From Podocnemis expansa (taxonomy: Eukaryota; Chordata; Testudines; Podocnemididae), in contig ML681963.1 in NCBI GenBank assembly GCA_007922195.1, positions 135,648,173 to 135,712,172 on the forward strand: DNA of 64,000 nucleotides, read 5' to 3'. The notes below the pieces were generated by a model, which was not told the origin of the DNA, did not search any database, and saw nothing but the letters and a program-made list of their open reading frames with translations. Below are positions 11,791 to 24,769 of the stretch, piece after piece. Position numbers and translations under genes: made by a program. The first letter of the stretch is position 1, and each line of letters begins with the position of its first letter.

Positions 11791-12437
11791 GGCCTTGTAC
11801 ACACGAGAGAGTTATTGTGGAATAAGCCATCTTATTGTGGAAAAACAAGCTCATCATACACACCTGAATGTGCCTTGTTGCATTATAAGTGCCCTGTTAT
11901 ACCAGAACAATATCACCACCTGTGTGAAAGTTATGACACCTATTGTTGAATAGCTCTTGTGCTATAAAGTGTGTGTGAATGCTGATGAAATTTTCTTCTG
12001 TAATAAGTGGCCTCCAGAAATGTCCCAGAATTCCAAGCCTGACCAGTCTGGTCTTCCACTTGAACTCCACAGCTCTGATGTGACTGGCCCTTCTCTCCTG
12101 TGACTCCTTGGAACTTTTGCATTTTGTCCTGTTTTCGAAAGAAACATTGAAAAAGGTGTGAGCTGCTAGTAGCTACAATGAATGATGATGAGAAAAACAG
12201 CACCCCAGGAGAACTTGTGAATTTACCCACAGTGCTCAGGCTCCTTTTCTTCTACCCAGGGTTCCTAGCACTGGAAGCTGACAAGTGGCACGGTGGGATA
12301 GGTGCCCACAATTCAGAGCTCTTTCTTGTGGAAATACCAAGGAACACAGTGTGAATGTGCAATTGAGCTATAAATACAAAGCATTTATTATAGTACAGAG
12401 ACTTTTTGTGGAACAGTTGTCTATTGTAGACATGCCC
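11791..12437. mobile_element. MITE with TTA target duplication (PIF/Harbinger-type)
   Basis: The 647-base element is flanked on both sides by TTA (11788-11790 and 12438-12440). Its ends GGCCTTGTACACAC and GTAGACATGCCC are imperfect inverted repeats. The subterminal parts repeat the word TTATTGTGGAA. A TTA target duplication is characteristic of PIF/Harbinger transposons. No transposase frame is present. Confidence 0.65.
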
Positions 12438-12785
12438 TTAGGGTTTTCTCTAATGCTAACCTAGGTGGTATCTAAGGCCTGACAGTTAATAGCCTGATAA
12501 ACAGTGATTATCGGTATTCAGAGTGTTAGTTTGCAGAATTGCAGAAGAATTTGTAAGATCAAGTGTTTGTATTCTAATGGCTTTACTGAGGCTTTTGATC
12601 AGTGCATTTCTTGTCACTAACATTTAAGTACAGCACATAAATAACTTTTTAAAGCAGTCATTAAAATTGTCAGATCCATTCTAGAGTATCTTAGAATCTC
12701 ACAGCAATAAGAAAAGTTATAGAATATTTACAATAAACACTTCTGAAGTGCATTAGAAGACTTTATCCTTTTTTCTTTTTATCAG

Positions 12786-12931
12786 CTGAATGTTCTGTCT
12801 CAGGAGACATTAACTTCATGACATTTGATGGGCGCAAATACACTTTCCAAGCTACCTGCCAATATATTCTGGCAAAAAGCCTCAGGTCTGGCAAGTTTAC
12901 AGTGTCTCTGCAAAATGCTCCTTGTGGACCG
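12786..12931 (+). CDS. OTOG: Otogelin-type gene, exon 7 (second VWD domain, start)
   Basis: The exon is 146 bases, with acceptor 'tatcag' and donor GTAAGG, phase 1 in and phase 0 out. It encodes [20 protein letters not shown] and then [12 protein letters not shown]. The C...GD....FDG..Y.F...C.Y.L pattern is the N-terminal signature of a VWD domain, including the acidic residues that bind calcium in the family. It ends NAPCGP and joins in frame to exon 8 across a 16.1-kb intron. Confidence 0.95.
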
Positions 12932-14528
12932 GTAAGGCTTCATATTTTCTAATTATATCTTATAACTTCTATTTTCTATTACTGAAGTCAGAAAACTGTG
13001 TAGTATGTGGGGAAATATCCAAAACCAACTACACTTTAAAAATAAGAACACAGCAATGATTTTCTGTATGTTTTTATGTTTAAAAGCATTTAAATAAATG
13101 TTTTGTAAAAGGATTGTAGAGAAAACCTCATATTTCCGCATTCAGAGAGAGAAAGAGCTGTACTTTAGGACCTTGATTCAGGATCCATTAAAGTTAGCAA
13201 AAATCCTCCCCTTGACTTAAATCAGCTATGGGTCAAGACCTGTGTGAGGGAGGAGAAGCAAAAGTTTGTATCTGATTCTCCTGGAGGCTTCTGATAGTGG
13301 TGGGCTCTTTGATCTCATTGGGTCTGCCTTCAGCACATGACAAACACAACAGAGGAGTTACAAAACACTATTACTGTTCTCAGTGTGTTGGATAGGGGCT
13401 TCTCATTTTGCGTGTGGCATGTGATGCACGCTGGGATGTGATCTGTGTAACTGTTTCTGTTCACTCCTGCCATGAAATTGTGTGATTTGATGCAAGATGT
13501 GCCGTGCAAAGTTCCCTTTTGAATGCTCATAACATGCTCTGCCTTACTGTTATGGTATCATGGTCTCCTGCGGCATCATGTATGTGCACGGATGTGAAAC
13601 CTGTTCCCAGCTATTTTATGTGGCTCAGGGGGAGGCAGACCGTTAGGACTATCTCTCATCATGGAGGCTGAAGAGGTACATGACAAAGATAATGCAAATT
13701 TTGCTCCCTGGCTGTGGTGGAACAAAGAGAATCACCTCCCCCACACACACAGGAAGAGAAGGGGTTGAAGGGGGTTTAAAAAGAGATACGTTTTGAACTG
13801 AGAAGGGCTTTTTGCTAGAGAAACACCATTTTGAAGCATCTCCATCTACAGGAAAGAATGAGCCCTGCTGATGGACAGGCAGAGACTGGCTATGATATTA
13901 TTCTCAGCTGAACATTGTGAGCAAGTTTGGAGAGTGAACGTTAAGTTAGAATGCATCTTATATTTTAATTTAATAGCAAATAACCCAGACTGATTTATTA
14001 AATGATGGTGTATTGATTTGCTATATACTCACTTAAAATCATGTTCTGATCAATAAACTAGTGTTTGCTTTGTTTAAAGCTGTATGAACTTTAAAGGGTG
14101 TGGATGAGCAAAGCTGGGGCATTCTCATTTCTTTGATAAATGAGTGAACTGGTGTCTATGAGTCTGCAGTAATAGGAGAAGGGCCCTTATCCTTGCGGGG
14201 TGGAAGTTCCCAGTGTGGCATCTGAGGACTGGGGGTACTCAGTGGGGGACCATCCCCTGAGTGACTGGAGAGTACACACACCTTGCCTGGGATGGATTAC
14301 ATGCAGGAGGCTGACGTGGACCAACTCAGCAGTGTGTGGTCACCTAGCAAAGTGGGTAAGTCAGGGTTCAGGACTGTTGTTAGGGGAGGCACAGCAACAC
14401 TCCAGACCAGACTCTGGGATGGTAATGTCACAGTGTGCTTCTTGTAACTTGTAAAGACTTTTATCTGTAGTGTTTGGAAAGATGCATAAAGATTTGGGTG
14501 CCCCTGTAAAGAAGAGTTGATGGTGGTC

Positions 14529-14569
<41 letters not shown>

Positions 14570-17060
14570 CAAGAGACAGAGGAAGAGAGAGAGAAAGAGA
14601 AGTATTTTTAACTTTAGGAGTTCTGCTGTTTTAGGCAAATGGAGAAATATCAGTCTGTAGTCACATGGGAAATTTGTATGTCTGTTCTATCTGTGAAGAC
14701 AATCCTGTGTGTATATATGTCATCGTAATATTACTTGTGCTGATGAAATATGGTATTGTAACTAAGGTTTTTATTACCTTCCACAGATCTAATATAACCC
14801 TGGTAGATCTAGTCAACTGTAGCTTTTTACCTTTCGTTATGATTGTTAGACCTTGCAAAGTAAGCAAAGTTGGGTCAGGGCTGTTCTGGTCTTTTAAGGA
14901 AAATCTAGCTGCTGCAGGAAGTGATTATAATACACACACAAGTATAACACCCTTAGAATTTCTTGTTATTTCTTAATAATTTTCTCTCAAAAGAAAGAGG
15001 GGAAAAATGCTGCTCCCTAACGCAGAGACGCACAATTCACCTCACCTTGCTTTAAGTTGGCTCTTTACAAATGGACTGTAATCACACACTTGGCCTGTGA
15101 ATGGGGTCTCAACCCCTTACTTCCATCATGCTCTCTTCAAAGCATAGTCTTTAATTCTTACGCAGGCCTCAATATACAACATTGCTGAGTCTGCAACTCA
15201 CTTTTTTTTTGAAGGATTGCCTCCATACTTACTTCAATAAGAGCTATATATGTACATCCAAGGGCAGAATTTGTCCAATACTTAGCATCTGTTCTGAACT
15301 AGTGTTCCAATATTGTGGCAGGGTCACAGTGCTATGACACTGAGATGAGACTGAAAAAAAGATGAGCTGTTGGTCACCTATTCTAAGAGTAGAACAGGTT
15401 AAACTTTTGTGTCCTGGCCAAATTCCAACATGGGTAATTACATTCTGAATCTGATTTAGATCTCACTTAACTAGCTTAAATCAGTATTAATTCTACTGAT
15501 GCCTCTGAAGTTTATACAAACTGTATACAGACTTTATTATTTGGTCTTTTGTATTCTGGTGGTTCCTACAATGTGCTGGTACTGTTCAAAAACACAACTG
15601 TTTTCCCTGAAGAGCTTGTAATCCACTGGAGTTACACCTGACTTACATTAAGTGAGATCAGAATTGGATTATGTACCCTCCATTTCTCTTTGTAATTCCA
15701 TTTGGTGATGGTATTCTTCTTCACTCCCTATTCTAAACTGATGTGCATTTCTAAATAGTCATGGTGCTGCTTCTGCTTTGTAATATGATGATAATGGTGA
15801 TGTGTCTGGCTTCTTGGCTAATCCTCAGACTGGATACAGCTGTGGGAGCAGTTCTAAAATCACACTCTCTTGACCTCAGGCACAGGGATCATGCCCAATG
15901 GATCTCTGTGCTCCAGTAATTTCTAGGTGCCAGGAAAGCTTCTTGGGACAGTAAGCAGCTAGGCATAAATCGAAACAGTCACCAGTCCATTCTATTATAT
16001 GTTGGGACCCAAAACCAAACCTGAGATCAGGCTCACTCTCATGTATTTCACCAAGTCTTGTGTTGAGTCCAGATCAGAGGGTCTGTCTCTGTGAGTCCAA
16101 AGTGAGTGTAAACTCTACTGCAGCTATACGTGATTAGAGACTTGTGAAGATACAGGCCAATGGAAAATCAGGGTGTATGTGGTGTAAAAAGAATTACTCC
16201 ACTGAAGTTAATCCAAACACCACTGGAGTAGGGATGTGATGCATCTATTAATTTGATTAAATATGTGACTGTCACTTGGCAGATAAACTGCTTTACAGTC
16301 TCATAGGAGGGATCATCCAATATGAGCTTTTCTTAAATATAAGAAATAAATCTGAATTGGAATAGAAAAGATTGATGTTGTAGAAGCTCTTATTTCTAGT
16401 GGCCTGAGATTTTTGGTCTTTTTTTCTTTTTAAATGATGGTTACATTTTTTTAAACTGATCAGTCCTGTCACAGTCAAGCAGATTAAAACATGAAGAAAG
16501 AAAATACCTGAAGAAATTCCAGCTCTAGGAGTCACAAAGACACCAGTCATTTAGTGCCTTAGAGCTGGTGACATAAACAGTCATCAGGCAACAAGTGGTT
16601 TCAGAATGATGTGAAATTTTATTTAAGTACTTTTTGGAAAGCAAATCAGAAAAGCGATCAGCACAGCTTAACCTTATCTGAGTTTCAAGTGACAATATCA
16701 CCAGCTTTGTTGTTTGTATGATGGGGGTTTCTGGCTCTAAGAATTTTTAAGTGTCTAGTGAGAGAGAAGGCAGTTCATGTGAAAACACCTGCTGATAGTT
16801 GGCTTAGGCAATGTTCTGAAAGAAACAATTGACTGAAACAGAGAATTATTGTCTGGTAAAATTTCTTCTATAGAATCCATTGGTGCTAAAATAGTGTTTT
16901 ATAGTTGTTGAATATTAACACAGAGGCTTGCCCTTATGGCTGCAGTTTGTTCGTAGAATCTGGAAAGTGTTATTGAAGTTTAGGGCCAAATGTTCAACCA
17001 GTCTCTGAAAATGTACCTGCAGTTTTTGTGACATTTTCATCAGCAAATTTCTTAATCACA
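12932..17060 (+). other. Intron 7, first part, mostly unassigned
   Basis: No exon is seen. Positions about 13545-14440 have features that could belong to an old solo LTR (a 'tttaaaaagag' box, 'caataaactag', then a GC-richer stretch), but I found no matching pair or target duplication. A (GT)n microsatellite is at 14530-14567. Short frames at 14200-14976 lack family character. Confidence 0.4.
14530..14567. repeat. (GT)n microsatellite
   Basis: This is an uninterrupted run of about 19 GT units, followed by an AG-rich stretch. Confidence 0.97.
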
Positions 17061-17064
17061 AGTA

Positions 17065-18302
17065 AAAACGGTTTGAACTAGGGCAGATCAGTGGTCCATC
17101 TTGCCCAGTCTCCTGTTTTCCCACTGTGGCCGATGCATCAGAGGGAATGAACAGAACAAACAATCAAGTGATCCATCCCCTCTTGTGACTTCCAACTCCT
17201 GGCAGTCAGAGACTAGGGACGTCCAGAGCAGGGATTGTGTCCCTGACCCTTCTGGTTAATAGCAACAATGGACCTAACCTCCATGATCTTCTCTAATTCT
17301 TTCTTGAACCCAGTTATACTTTTGACCTTCACAACATCCCCTGGCAACAAGTTTCATAGGTTGGGTATACATTGTATGAAGATGTACTTTTTGTTAATTT
17401 TAAAACTGATGTTTATTAATCTAAGTTGGATGAACCCTGGTTCTTATGTTATGTGAAGGAGTAAATAACATGCTTTTATTAACTTTCTCCACACCATTCA
17501 TGATTTTATATACCTTTATCCTATCCACCCTTAGTTATCTCTTTTTCAAGTTGAAAAGTCCCAATCTTTTTAATGTGTCTTCATGTGGAAGCTGTTCCAT
17601 ATTCTTGATAATTGTGTTGCCCTTCTCTGTACCTTTTCCAATTCTATATTTTTAAGGTGGAGTAAGAAGAATGGCACATAATATTTGAGGAGTGGACTTA
17701 TATAGTAGCATTATGATATTTACAGTCTTGTTATCTATCACTGACCTAATGGTTCCTAACATTCTGTTTAGCTTTTTTGACTGCTCCTGCACATTCGGCA
17801 CATGTGAACTACCCATGAGAATTCCAGAGAATATCCATGACGACTCCAAGCTCTCTTTCTTGAGTGACAATTGCTAATTTAGACCCCCTGATTTTGAATG
17901 TATCATTAGGATTATATTTTCCACTGTGCATTACTTGGTATATATCAGTATTGAATTTCATCTGCCATTTTTTTTTTTGCACAGTTCCACAGTTTAGTGA
18001 GATCTTATTGTGGCTCTTCACAGTCAGTTTTGGACTTAACAATTCTATGTAGCTTTGTATCATCTGCAACTTTTGCCATCTCACTGTTTTGCCCCCCTTT
18101 CCCAGACCATTTTATGGATATGCTGAACACTGATTCTAGGGTACATCCATGGGGGACACCATTATTCACATCTTTTCATTATGACAACTGACTATTTATT
18201 CCTATGCTTTGTTCCTGTCTTTTACCCAGCTACTGATCCCTTAGAGGACCCTCCCTCTTATCCCATGATGGCTTACTTGGTTTAACAATCTTTGGTGAGG
18301 GA
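17065..18302 (-). mobile_element. Old CR1 LINE, 3' part, minus strand
   Basis: The sequence 'gtccatcttgcccagtctcc', 'gatccatcccctcttgtg' and 'aacccagttatactttt' is typical of older turtle and archosaur CR1 3' regions read in reverse. A broken minus-strand frame at 18084-17809 (ERELGVVMD) is the C-terminal reverse transcriptase region. A younger CR1 interrupts it at 18303, and it resumes at 21938. Confidence 0.85.
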
Positions 18303-18328
18303 TCTCCAGCTAGGAGGAAACGTAGGTT

Positions 18329-18861
18329 GTGGTGGTTGGGAACTCACTTCTGAGGCGGACAGAGGCACCCATCTGTCGGCCTGACAAGGCCTCTCGGGAG
18401 GTGTGCTGCCTGTCAGGTGCTCGCATCCGAGATGTTACGGAGGGATTGTCGAGAATCATCCACCCCTCTGACCACTACCCCATGTTACTGATCCATATAG
18501 GAACCAATGATACTGTGAGAGGTGATCCTTGGCAGATCAAAGGTGACTACAGGGCTCTGGGAGCATGAGTGAAGGAGTTCAGAGCATAAGTGGCGTTCTC
18601 CTTCCGGTCAAGGGTAGGGGCCTGAGCAGAGACAGATGCATCCTGGAGGGGAATGCCTGGCTGAAAAGATGGTGTTATGAGGAGGGCTTTGACTTCCTTG
18701 ACCATGGAGTGCTGTTCCAGAAAGAAAGACTGCGAGGCAGAGATGGGCTCCATCTGTTGAGGAAGGGGAAGAGCATACGTGGATGTCGACTGGCTGACCT
18801 AGTGAGGAGGACTTTAACTATGTTTGAAGGGGGAAGGATACCAAAGCCCACAGGTAGGTGA
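18329..18861 (+). pseudogene. CR1 ORF1 esterase-like domain, broken
   Basis: Two frames (18329-18568 and 18565-18861) together resemble the SGNH-hydrolase-like esterase domain of CR1 ORF1. The nucleophile box reads VVGNSLLRR, keeping the serine but with N where the family usually has D. The oxyanion block HIGTND and the late D..H box (GRDGLHLL) are present. The family domain is thought to act with the CR1 ribonucleoprotein. A stop or frameshift at about 18566 breaks the frame, and the ORF1 N-terminus is absent. Confidence 0.8.
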
Positions 18862-19104
18862 CAATATGGGAGACCTTGTGGAACCAATGGAACTTGGGCG
18901 GTGCTGGAACTGTAATACCAGTGATAAAAGAGATGGTGGTTGGAATATGGGAGGGGGAATCAAATATTTGTGTTAGATATTCTAATGAAGCTTTAATACC
19001 TGAGGCAAATGTGGGAGGACAACGTTGGGAGAAAATGCAAGGAGGTAGATGCAGTAAAATTGAAAATCAACACAGGAAAAGTAGAGCAATCAGCCTGGTA
19101 TCCG

Positions 19105-21750
19105 AGGTCCCTGTGCACTAATCTGAGGAGCCTGGGAAACAAGCAGGTAGAACTGGCAGAACTGACACAGATGAGGAGCTATGATATAATTGGAATAACA
19201 GAGATGTGGTGGGATAACTTGCATGACTGGAGCTCTGCCATGGACCGGTATAAATTGTTCGGGAAGAAGATGGGGAGGAGTAGCGCTATATGAAAAAGAG
19301 CTCTATGATTGCTGAGAGCTCCATTATGGAAGTGGAAACGAGCCAGTTGAAAGTCTGTGGGTTAAGTTTAGAGGAGAGGGCAACAAGGGGGATGTCATGG
19401 TGGGTGTCTGCTGTGGACCTCCAGATCAGAAGGAGAAGGTGGATGAGGCACTCTGTGGAAAACTGGCAGAAGTTTCTAGATCACAGGCCCTGGTTCTCAT
19501 GGGAGACTTCAATTACCCTGACATCTTCTGGGAGGCCAATATAGCAGTGCAGAGGCAATCCAGGAAGCTTTTGGAGAGTGTTGAGGACAACTGCCTGGTA
19601 CAAATGCTGGAGGAACCAACTAGAGGCCTTGCATCTGTTGACCTGCTGCTCACAAACAGAGGAGAATTGATTTGGGGACATAAAAGTGAATGACAACCTT
19701 GGCAGCAGTGACTATGAGATAATAGAGTTCAAGATGCTAATTAATGGAAAAAAGGAAAGAAGCAAAATGCAGACCCTGGACTTCAGAAAAGCAGATTTTG
19801 GCTCCCTCAAGGAACTGATGGGCAGGATCCCTTGGGAGGCTGATCTAAAGGAGAAAGGCGTTCAAGAGAGCTGGCTGCATTTTAAGAAAACCCTGCTGAG
19901 GGCACAGGAAGATGCTATTTTGATTAGCAGAAAGAACAGCAAATGTGAAAGGCAGCCCAGATGGCTTAACAGAGAACGCTGCGCTGAGCTAAAGCATAAA
20001 AAGGAAGCTTACAGGAAGTGGAAGCTTGGACAGATGACTAAGGAGGGATATAAAGGTATTGCTTGGGACTGCAGGGATAAAATCAGAAAGGCTAGAGGAC
20101 AATTGGAGTTGCGGCTAGCAGGGGATGTGAAGGATAACAGGAAGGGGTTCTACAAGTATGTTAATAACAAGAAGAGGATCAAGGATGGTGTAGGTCCCTT
20201 ACTGAATGGGGTAGGTATCCTCGTGATGGAGGATGAGGAACAAGCTGAAGTGCTCAGTGCTTTTTTTACTTCAGTTTTCACAGGGAGGGTCAGCTCTCAG
20301 CCCACTACACTGGGTATGGCAGATTGGAGAGAAAAAGAGAGCCCCTGGGTGATGGAAGATCAGGTTAGGGACTACCTAAAGAAGTTGGATGTGCTCAAGT
20401 CCATGGGGCCGGACAACCTGCATCCAAGGGTGCTGAGGGAGTTGGCCGATGAGTTATCAGTTCCACTGGCCATCATCTTTGAAAACTTGTGGCGAATGTG
20501 TGAGGTGCCAGAGGACGCGAAAAAACCAAATATAGTGCCTATCTTCAAGAAAGGGAAAAAGGAGGATTCCAGGGAATTGCAGACCTGTCAGCCTCACCTC
20601 AACCCCTGGAAAAATCATGGAGCAGGTTCTCAAAGAATCCATCCTGAAAAACTTGCAGGAAAATAGAGTGATCAGGAAGAGTCAGCATGGATTCACCAAG
20701 GGTAAATCGTGCCTGACCAACTTCATCGCCTTCTATGATGAGATGACTGGGTTTATGGATGCAGGAAAAGCCATTGATGTGATATACCTCGACTTTAGGA
20801 AGGCTTTTCATACGGTTTCCCACAGCATTCTCGTTGGCAAATTAAGGAAGTATGGGTTGGATGTGTGGAGTGTAAGGTGGATAAAGAACTGGCTATATCA
20901 ATGGTTTCAGTGTGTAGGAATCAATGGTCCCATGTTTAGTTGGCACCCAGTAACAAGTGGTGTGCCCCAGGGATCGGTCCTGGGGCCAGTTCTGTTCAAC
21001 ATTTTCATTAATGATCTGGATGAGGGGATAGATTGCACACTCAGTAAGTTTGCGGATGACACCAAGCTGGGGGGAACAGTAGAGACGCTGGAGGGCAGGC
21101 ACAGGATTCAGGGAGACCTTGACACATTGGAGCAGTGGGCTAATAGAAATCTCATGAGATTCAATAAGGACAAGTGCAAAGTCCTGCACTTGGGACAGAA
21201 AAACACTGTGCACTGCAACAGGCTGGGGAGTGATCATCTAAGTAGCAGCACTGTAGAAAAGGACCTGGACGTCATGGTGCATGGGAACCTGAATATGAGT
21301 CAGCAATGTGCTCTTGCTGTCAAAAAGGTCAAAGGCATACTGGGCTGCATCAGACGAAGTGTTGCCAGCAGATCGAGGGATGTGATCATTCCTCCATCTG
21401 GCACTGGTGAGGCCGCATCTGGAATACTGTGTCCAGTTTTGGGCTCCCCACTACAAAAAGGATGTAGACAAATTAGAAAGAGTCCAGCGGAGAGCAACAA
21501 AAATGATCAAGGGGCTGAGCACAAGACCTATGAAGAAAGACTGAAGGAACTAGGCTTATTTAGCCTGCAGAAGAGAAGACTGAGGGGGGGGGATTTGATA
21601 GCAACCTTCAGCTACCTGAAGGGATGCTCCAAGGAGGACGGAGCTCAGTTGTTCTCTGTAGTAACAGAGGACAGAACAAGGAGCAATGGCTTCAAGTTGC
21701 AGCTGGGGAGGGTGAGGCTGGATATTAGGAAAAAGTTTCTTCCTAGATGA
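19105..21750 (+). pseudogene. CR1 ORF2: AP endonuclease and reverse transcriptase, frameshifted
   Basis: The endonuclease part (19105-19690) shows GITEMWW and the catalytic LMGDFNYPDI box. The C-terminal endonuclease/linker and RT start lie in the 326-codon frame 19686-20666. The 377-codon frame 20617-21750 carries RT motif A (YLDFRKAFHTVSH), motif B (SGVPQGSVLGPVLFNIFIND) and motif C ([10 protein letters not shown]). In motif A the usual DTVSH is HTVSH. At least three frameshifts separate the pieces. In the family this protein nicks target DNA and primes reverse transcription of its own RNA. Confidence 0.9.
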
Positions 21751-21937
21751 ATGGTGAAGCATTGGAATGGCCTACCTAGGGAGGTGGTGGAATCTCTGTC
21801 TTTGGAGATGTTTAAGGCCTGGCTGGACAAAACTCTGGCTGGGATAATTTAGTGGGAGTGGTCCTCCTTTTTTGACAGGGGGTTGGACTAGATGACCTCA
21901 TGAAGTCCCTTCCAACCCTATGCTTCTATGATTCTAT

Positions 21938-21980
21938 CTTGTTAAAGGCCTTCTGAAAATCAAAGTATACTTTATCCACT
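21938..21980 (-). mobile_element. Continuation of the old CR1 after the nested insertion
   Basis: The sequence 'cttgttaaaggccttctg' is the direct continuation of the old CR1 interrupted at 18302. It is cut off almost at once by a Penelope copy. Confidence 0.75.
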
Positions 21981-21982
21981 AT

Positions 21983-22625
21983 AAAACAAATGAGTTTTGT
22001 GGCACTTTTGAAGACTAACCAATTTATCACATGAACTTCTTGTGGGAGAAAATCCCATTTCATCAGATGCTTGAAGATGGTCACTTCAGGGAATGGGAGG
22101 AAAAATAAGGGAAGTGTAAGTCACAGTATCAGGTCAGAGTGTTACAGCAAATCAAAGCAGTTGTTTAGATTCAAACAGTGTGGACAGCATATTAGAAGGA
22201 GGAGAGGTAGAGAGAAGAGGTAGAAAGAAGGCAAACTGTCTTAAAGTGCCATGCAACTCCTTGTTGTAATAAGAAAACCACTGGATGTCCCTATTTAATC
22301 CCAAGGCAATGGTGTCAAATCTGCATATGAATGACAACTCTGCACTTTCTCTTTGAAGCTTTGATTTGTAATTAATTTACTAAAGTATGGCAATTAATAT
22401 ATCTTCTATGGAGTGAGCGGGGAGATTGAAATGATCCCTTATTGGTTTTTGCATGTTTTTGTTTTTGATGTCAGATTTGTGTCCATTTATTCTTTTGCAC
22501 AGAGACCTTTTTGTTTGTCCAGTGTATAAGGCAGAGAGACATTGCTTGCTCATGATGGCATATATCACATTGGTGGATGAGCAGGTGAATGAGCCCTTGA
22601 TGGAGTAGTTCACGATTCTAGCCCT
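21983..22625 (-). mobile_element. Penelope-like retroelement, 3' fragment
   Basis: The element 3' side (21983-22080) has the terminal repeat with 'tgtgggagaaaatcccattt' and 'catcagatgc'. The minus-strand frame 22613-22380 keeps the GIY-YIG endonuclease region: VIYAIMSKQC, LYTGQTKRSLCKRINGHKSD. The C-terminal piece is at 22337-22152 in another frame. Only the 3' third of the element is present. Confidence 0.85.
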
Positions 22626-22980
22626 GTTGGTTAGTCACATGTTTTTATGTATGCAAATATGTATGTGCTGATGTGCCAATGAGTAATCCAAATATTTGGT
22701 AGATGAAAATATATTCCAGCAGTTGAGTGTTTTGACTGTCTTTTAAGGGATAAAATATCACTGCTCAGTAATACAGGGAAGTTCTTGAATGCAATTGGTA
22801 TTCCACGTGTCTGTTACAAATCTATACTTAAACTGTGGTGCATGACTCCATAAAACAAATAATGGATGTGAGTAACCATCAATTGGTTTTTCTAGCAATC
22901 TCTTAACATTCAGTATCCTACTTGTGCTTGTTTTTTGTATGAGGCAAGTGGACTGGTGGTGATTTGTCTACTTCTAAAGC

Positions 22981-23510
22981 CACTAATTCCCAGCCTGTGG
23001 CCTGAGGGCCAAATGTGGCCCATGGGGGCTTTCAAAAGAGCTTGCTTCTCTCTTTCTGATGGCTGCAAAAGGGAGTCACTGCTTAAAGAACCAGGCTGAG
23101 TGTGTTTCTGAGGGCAAAAAGACCCTGATGTAGGCTCCTTGCTGCAGCCAAAAGGATGGGAGATCAGTGTTCCCCTTGGCTCCAGCAGAGAGCAAAGCAC
23201 TCTGCCTGGATCCCTAAGTGCTGAGGTCCCTGCTGGAGCTAGAGGGAGGTGAGCATGAGCACTGATCTTCCATCCCTCTGGCTGCAGAATGGAGTCACTG
23301 CCAAGGGACCCAGAAGGAGTGCACAGAGCTACAGGATGCATGCTGTTTCCCTGATGCAGCCAGGAAGATCAGTGAGGAGTCTGCTTCGTTGCTGAAGTCC
23401 TTCTACTTAACAATGGGGGTAGGGGCTTGCTGGAGAAGACTGATGGTTCTTCCGGGTTGTAAGAATTATATTTGTGTGGTCCTCAATCCAAAATATTTGG
23501 GAACCACTGG
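22981..23510. mobile_element. hAT-type non-autonomous element
   Basis: The left end reads CACTAATTCCCAGCCTG and the right end GGGAACCACTG, an imperfect inverted pair of the CAGTGGTTCCC type. CTAAAG lies next to both ends, consistent with an eroded 8-bp target duplication. The interior matches the element at 46410-46930. The 143-codon minus-strand frame inside is not supported as a gene. Confidence 0.65.
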
Positions 23511-23627
23511 CCTAAAGTATTAACATCCATGAATGTTAATATTTTAAAATCATTTGCTAAATAATGTCTGCAACAAATCTCGTCTGGATTGTATGCCTAG
23601 CAAATATGAATTGCATGTGCATTATTA

Positions 23628-23663
23628 AAACTAGACTAATATAGCTACCCCTTTGGAACATGT
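23628..23663 (+). mobile_element. Penelope terminal fragment
   Basis: The sequence 'actagactaatatagctacc' followed by 'cctttggaac' matches the outermost end of the Penelope terminal repeat seen at 1089-1115 and 43836-43866. Confidence 0.5.
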
Positions 23664-24418
23664 GCTTTATTGTAGCACATGATGTGTGGTTGGTGGAATA
23701 TAGTTGTAACAAACTTTGTAAGTTCTGTCCAAGAAAATGAAGTCTAAATAAACTTCCTTTTCATCACTGGTTTTTAGAAACTATTTCAGATATTACTGGC
23801 TTTTTAGATTGGTTGTATTTATTTCTGTATTTGTTCAGTGTCTGGCACAATGAGGTCCTTGTCCATGACTGAAAGCTTGCAGGCATTATGGTGATAGAAG
23901 TAACGTACAGCAAGTTTAAAATGGTCTTTTCAGCATCTGTTCATGTTTGGTTAATAAGCTTCTTTATGAGCCAGTTTCTTCTTCTTGAGCTAGTCAAAAG
24001 AAAAAGAATAAACTACATTACATGAAGACCACTACTAAATGTTAACAAAAATTATAAATGCTCATAGTACAAACATACAAAATCTAAATGCTAAGATGAT
24101 TGAACTTGAGTGCCTGATATTAAATTAGGAAATTTATATAAAGGCCATAACGGAAGCTTGGTAGAACAATGATAAACAAACAATGCCATAGAACTCTCTA
24201 CAAACAACACAATTTTTGTTTCCATTTTGATGTATTCAACCTACATACTCTTGATTTCATTCACTTAGCCACACGTATGTCTTCAGTGCAACCTCTCATA
24301 CAGTTTTAAGTTTGTTTTTCATCCTCTCAGTGACTTTATGAAGGTGTAGTGAGGTAAAATGGCCACCTTCCAAGCCTGACTGGAGGGGACTGCCCTATGC
24401 CCCCTGGTGGAATCAAGA

Positions 24419-24769
24419 GGTATGTCTACACTAGGGGCTTAAGTTGACTCAAGCAAAGACCTGGTCACATTTGGCATTTATTAAGTCAACTTAAGGGCTT
24501 CCTTAAGTCAACCTAGGCGTTAAGTTGACTTTATTAAGTTGACTTAGCAAAATGTGGCCACCTAAGTCAACTTAAGGAACCCTATCTAATAACATGTGCC
24601 TGCTTAAATTGACTTAATAAAGTTGACTTAAGCAACATGTGTTTTTATTAGGATACTTTGTTAAGTCGTCTTGAGAGAAGCGTGGACTCACTGAGTCGAT
24701 TTAATAAAGTTGACTTAAAGTAGACTTTATTAAGTTGACTTCATAGAGCCCTCTAGTGTAAACATAGCC
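24419..24769. mobile_element. MITE built of TTAAGTTGACTTAA words
   Basis: The ends GGTATGTCTACACTAGGGG and CCCTCTAGTGTAAACATAGCC are inverted repeats. Between them the words AAGTTGACTT and AAGTCAACTT recur in both orientations. The element is about 350 bases with no coding frame. The same word is used in the larger element at 59035-60393. Confidence 0.75.

Larger units (their letters stand above)
18303..21937 (+). mobile_element. Near full-length CR1 LINE inserted into an older CR1
   Basis: The 3.6-kb element contains part of ORF1 and all of ORF2 in broken frames. Its 3' end has the CR1 signature 'gggttggactagatgacc' and an ATTCTATG tail. The old CR1 on either side joins cleanly ('tttggtgaggga' to 'cttgttaaaggcc') when this segment is removed. 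Stops and frameshifts in both ORFs show it is no longer active. Confidence 0.93.

Noticed and set aside
13545..14440. A possible solo LTR of an endogenous retroelement
   Set aside because: A TATA-like and an AATAAA-like box are present, but I found no terminal TG/CA pair with a target duplication.
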